DNA of 17,487 nt from DAIOSQ01 sp036752465. Lineage in GTDB: Bacteria > Pseudomonadota > Gammaproteobacteria > Legionellales > Legionellaceae. The stretch's first letter is position 1. Every line of letters starts with the position of its first letter. The translations under genes and the position numbers were made by a program. Positions 15,675 to 17,487 of the stretch are shown here, one piece after another. The stretch covers positions 1-17,487 of the forward strand of contig DAIOSQ010000037.1 of NCBI GenBank assembly GCA_036752465.1. Direction: 5' to 3'. The notes beneath the pieces were generated by a model. The model was not told the origin of the DNA and did no database searches. It saw nothing but the letters and a program-made list of their open reading frames with translations.

Positions 15675-17487
15675 TTATATGAAAATCAAACCAAAGAGCA
15701 ACGCAATATATGGACAGAGTATTAAAAACAAAGTGAATGTTGGTTGGAATTTGAACACTATATCATAAGAACCGGGTGCATCTATAAAAACTGCTTGAAA
15801 AATTCTGTTGGCTCTTAATATTGGTTTTTGTGTGCCATTAATGTAGACCTTCCAACCAGGAAAATATTGGTTGTTGAATATGAGGTATGCTGCAGCATTG
15901 GTTGTGACATGCATGTAAGCGCTGTTAGGTTTTATGTCAAGTTTTTCCAGTGTCCACTTGTAGTTGGCTGGAATCGGATTACTGCCATTATAGTTCTCTA
16001 TTGTTGGATGAGTTGGATCATAGAGAACGTTTTCTATCAAGGCTTCTGCATAAGCATTATCTGATTTATAATCGCTTCGCTGGATGTTTTTCTCTCGCCT
16101 GACATCAGGTGTTGCAAAAACTATTCGAGATAAAAATAATTCATTTTTAAGATACCAATACAAAGGATTACTTAAATTATTATATCCATGTGAAAAAGGA
16201 ACTTTGTTTAACAACCATTCTTCATCAGCAAATGCATAGTCATGTGTTTTTCCTAATCTTCGATAGTTTGTTGTTATGGATATACTTTCCACACGTTTTT
16301 GCACTCGTTGTGAATAAAATGCCTTGCCATCGAGTAAAGGGCTTACACTGAGAGGGGATACTACCAATGATAGAAAGCCGAAAACAAGAGCTAGATTAAT
16401 GGTTAATGCCCAATTTCGAGCTCCGCGCCTCATCCATAGCAACGGTAATAATAAAAGGCTACCGCCCAAAATCAAATACTCTACAATAGGCGCATTGAAA
16501 TGAAGCAACGCCCCCATAAGTCCTACTCCCAAACTGTATAGAATAATGATATACCGATTGGGCTTGATGCGTGAGCATCGAAGATAAGATAACTTTTCAA
16601 CCATCAAGAAAATCACAAAAATTATTACATAGTAGGTACCCACTTGCCACCACCGATTAGCGTTAATAATAGGGATATGGGTAATAATTTTTGCGATAGC
16701 ATGATTGTTGGCGTATGAGTAACTTAACATCAAGATCAAACATATCAACCAATACCAAACCCGTTTTGTGGTTCTTTTCCAGGGTGTAGCCAATACAATA
16801 AGCCACGGAAAAATACCTACACCAGTTGTCCAAATGGGTGTTTTATCAAACAGTTCTGCATTGTTCATGATGATTCTTGGATCAATCGCAATCAACAATG
16901 CTTGATATATGTTTGTGTATGAATAAGAAGGCATCCGAGCAAGACTTCGCAGTCTTGGTTCAGGGGTAATAAAATCTCCTTGAAATGATAGGTAATTAAA
17001 ATGCATTACAAGAATTGTAGGTAGGATCGTACAAGCATATAATATTCCTGAGGTTAGAAAAAATATCAAAAGATGAGTTGCAACTGACCTTATGCGTTCA
17101 TGTGCTTTAATTGGTACGTGAATATATTGATGAATGCATGTTCCGAATGAAAAAAGCCCTGCGATGATAAAATTAACGATATTCATCCATAAATAACCTG
17201 CGACTATATATAACATCCAAGTAATGCCTATCAAAATAGATCGTGTGATATTGGATTTTTTTGATACAATCATATGCTGGCAAATGTATAAGAGCCATGG
17301 AAAACTAGACAAAGAAATTAGAAAAGAACACTGTCCTACGATAGGTAATAACACCGCAGTAGCAAAGATAACCGCACCAAAAAATGCAATGTATTTATGT
17401 TTTGATAGTTGTAAGAAAAACAAATAACCACCCAGGGCTCCGATTAGTATTACACTTTCAAGCATTATTTGATAGGAAAATACGGGA
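15675..17487 (-). CDS. YfhO-family multi-membrane protein (partial, 5' end off window)
   Basis: A protein of at least 600 residues with about a dozen hydrophobic segments. Near the C-terminus is a small extracytoplasmic beta domain with NNQYFPGWKVYING and RANRIFQAVFIDAPGSYD (about 531-568 counting from Met at 17465), followed by a last membrane helix. This Y-x-PGW...AN-x-x-FQAV pattern is characteristic of YfhO membrane proteins, which resemble GT-C glycosyltransferases and in Gram-positives act in lipid-linked glycosylation. Upstream of ATG 17465 the frame stays open to the window edge. The visible N-terminus corresponds to the interior of typical YfhO proteins (lipid-facing helices after the first loop with catalytic acidic residues), so roughly the first 80-100 residues are probably outside. 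The role here may be cell-envelope sugar transfer; the substrate is unknown. Confidence 0.8.
   Translation of the reverse strand, partial: PVFSYQIMLESVILIGALGGYLFFLQLSKHKYIAFFGAVIFATAVLLPIVGQCSFLISLSSFPWLLYICQHMIVSKKSNITRSILIGITWMLYIVAGYLWMNIVNFIIAGLFSFGTCIHQYIHVPIKAHERIRSVATHLLIFFLTSGILYACTILPTILVMHFNYLSFQGDFITPEPRLRSLARMPSYSYTNIYQALLIAIDPRIIMNNAELFDKTPIWTTGVGIFPWLIVLATPWKRTTKRVWYWLICLILMLSYSYANNHAIAKIITHIPIINANRWWQVGTYYVIIFVIFLMVEKLSYLRCSRIKPNRYIIILYSLGVGLMGALLHFNAPIVEYLILGGSLLLLPLLWMRRGARNWALTINLALVFGFLSLVVSPLSVSPLLDGKAFYSQRVQKRVESISITTNYRRLGKTHDYAFADEEWLLNKVPFSHGYNNLSNPLYWYLKNELFLSRIVFATPDVRREKNIQRSDYKSDNAYAEALIENVLYDPTHPTIENYNGSNPIPANYKWTLEKLDIKPNSAYMHVTTNAAAYLIFNNQYFPGWKVYINGTQKPILRANRIFQAVFIDAPGSYDIVFKFQPTFTLFLILCPYIALLFGLIFI

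Overview
The window (about 17.5 kb, moderately AT-rich) most likely comes from a gammaproteobacterium with an intracellular or host-associated lifestyle, probably a Legionellales relative. The evidence is the gammaproteobacterial order rpsF-rpsR-DUF2232-rplI, a diverged extra CsrA, a eukaryote-like Aur1-type PAP2 enzyme, a cytochrome P450, and two very large proteins with little or no recognisable homology. The lineage is inferred from gene content only; no rRNA or tRNA gene is present.

Left part (1-6960, minus strand). Most of the first 5.6 kb is one uninterrupted reading frame, at least 1865 codons, that runs off the left edge. About 1450 residues of unrecognised, mainly helical sequence, with a short leucine-rich-repeat-like block at the N-terminus, lead into a SecA-type motor core: Q motif, Walker A, a degenerate Walker B, a PPXD-like insert and a GTxG motif. 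It is not a housekeeping SecA. It has its own near-consensus extended -10 promoter and an untranslated leader of about 100 nt. Upstream lie a diverged csrA paralogue and, overlapping its 3' end, a PAP2_3/Aur1-like membrane phosphatase or phosphotransferase. The csrA promoter carries a perfect 8+8 bp palindrome.

Middle (7078-9137, plus strand). This is the ribosomal operon rpsF-rpsR-DUF2232 membrane protein-rplI, with a predicted promoter and a leader hairpin before rpsF.

Right part (9307-17487). A CLC chloride/proton antiporter gene (minus) is divergent from a tight pair encoding a zinc-ribbon NUDIX hydrolase and a short cytochrome P450 without a clear I-helix threonine. Next comes an orphan 826-aa protein. 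Its predicted promoter is preceded by three phased copies of a 12-14 bp element. A decayed coding remnant follows, and then a YfhO-family multi-membrane protein (minus) whose 5' end is beyond the window.

The ribosomal operon is ordinary core genome. The flanks look like accessory genome. The SecA-like giant is the strongest candidate for something undescribed; the 826-aa protein is second.
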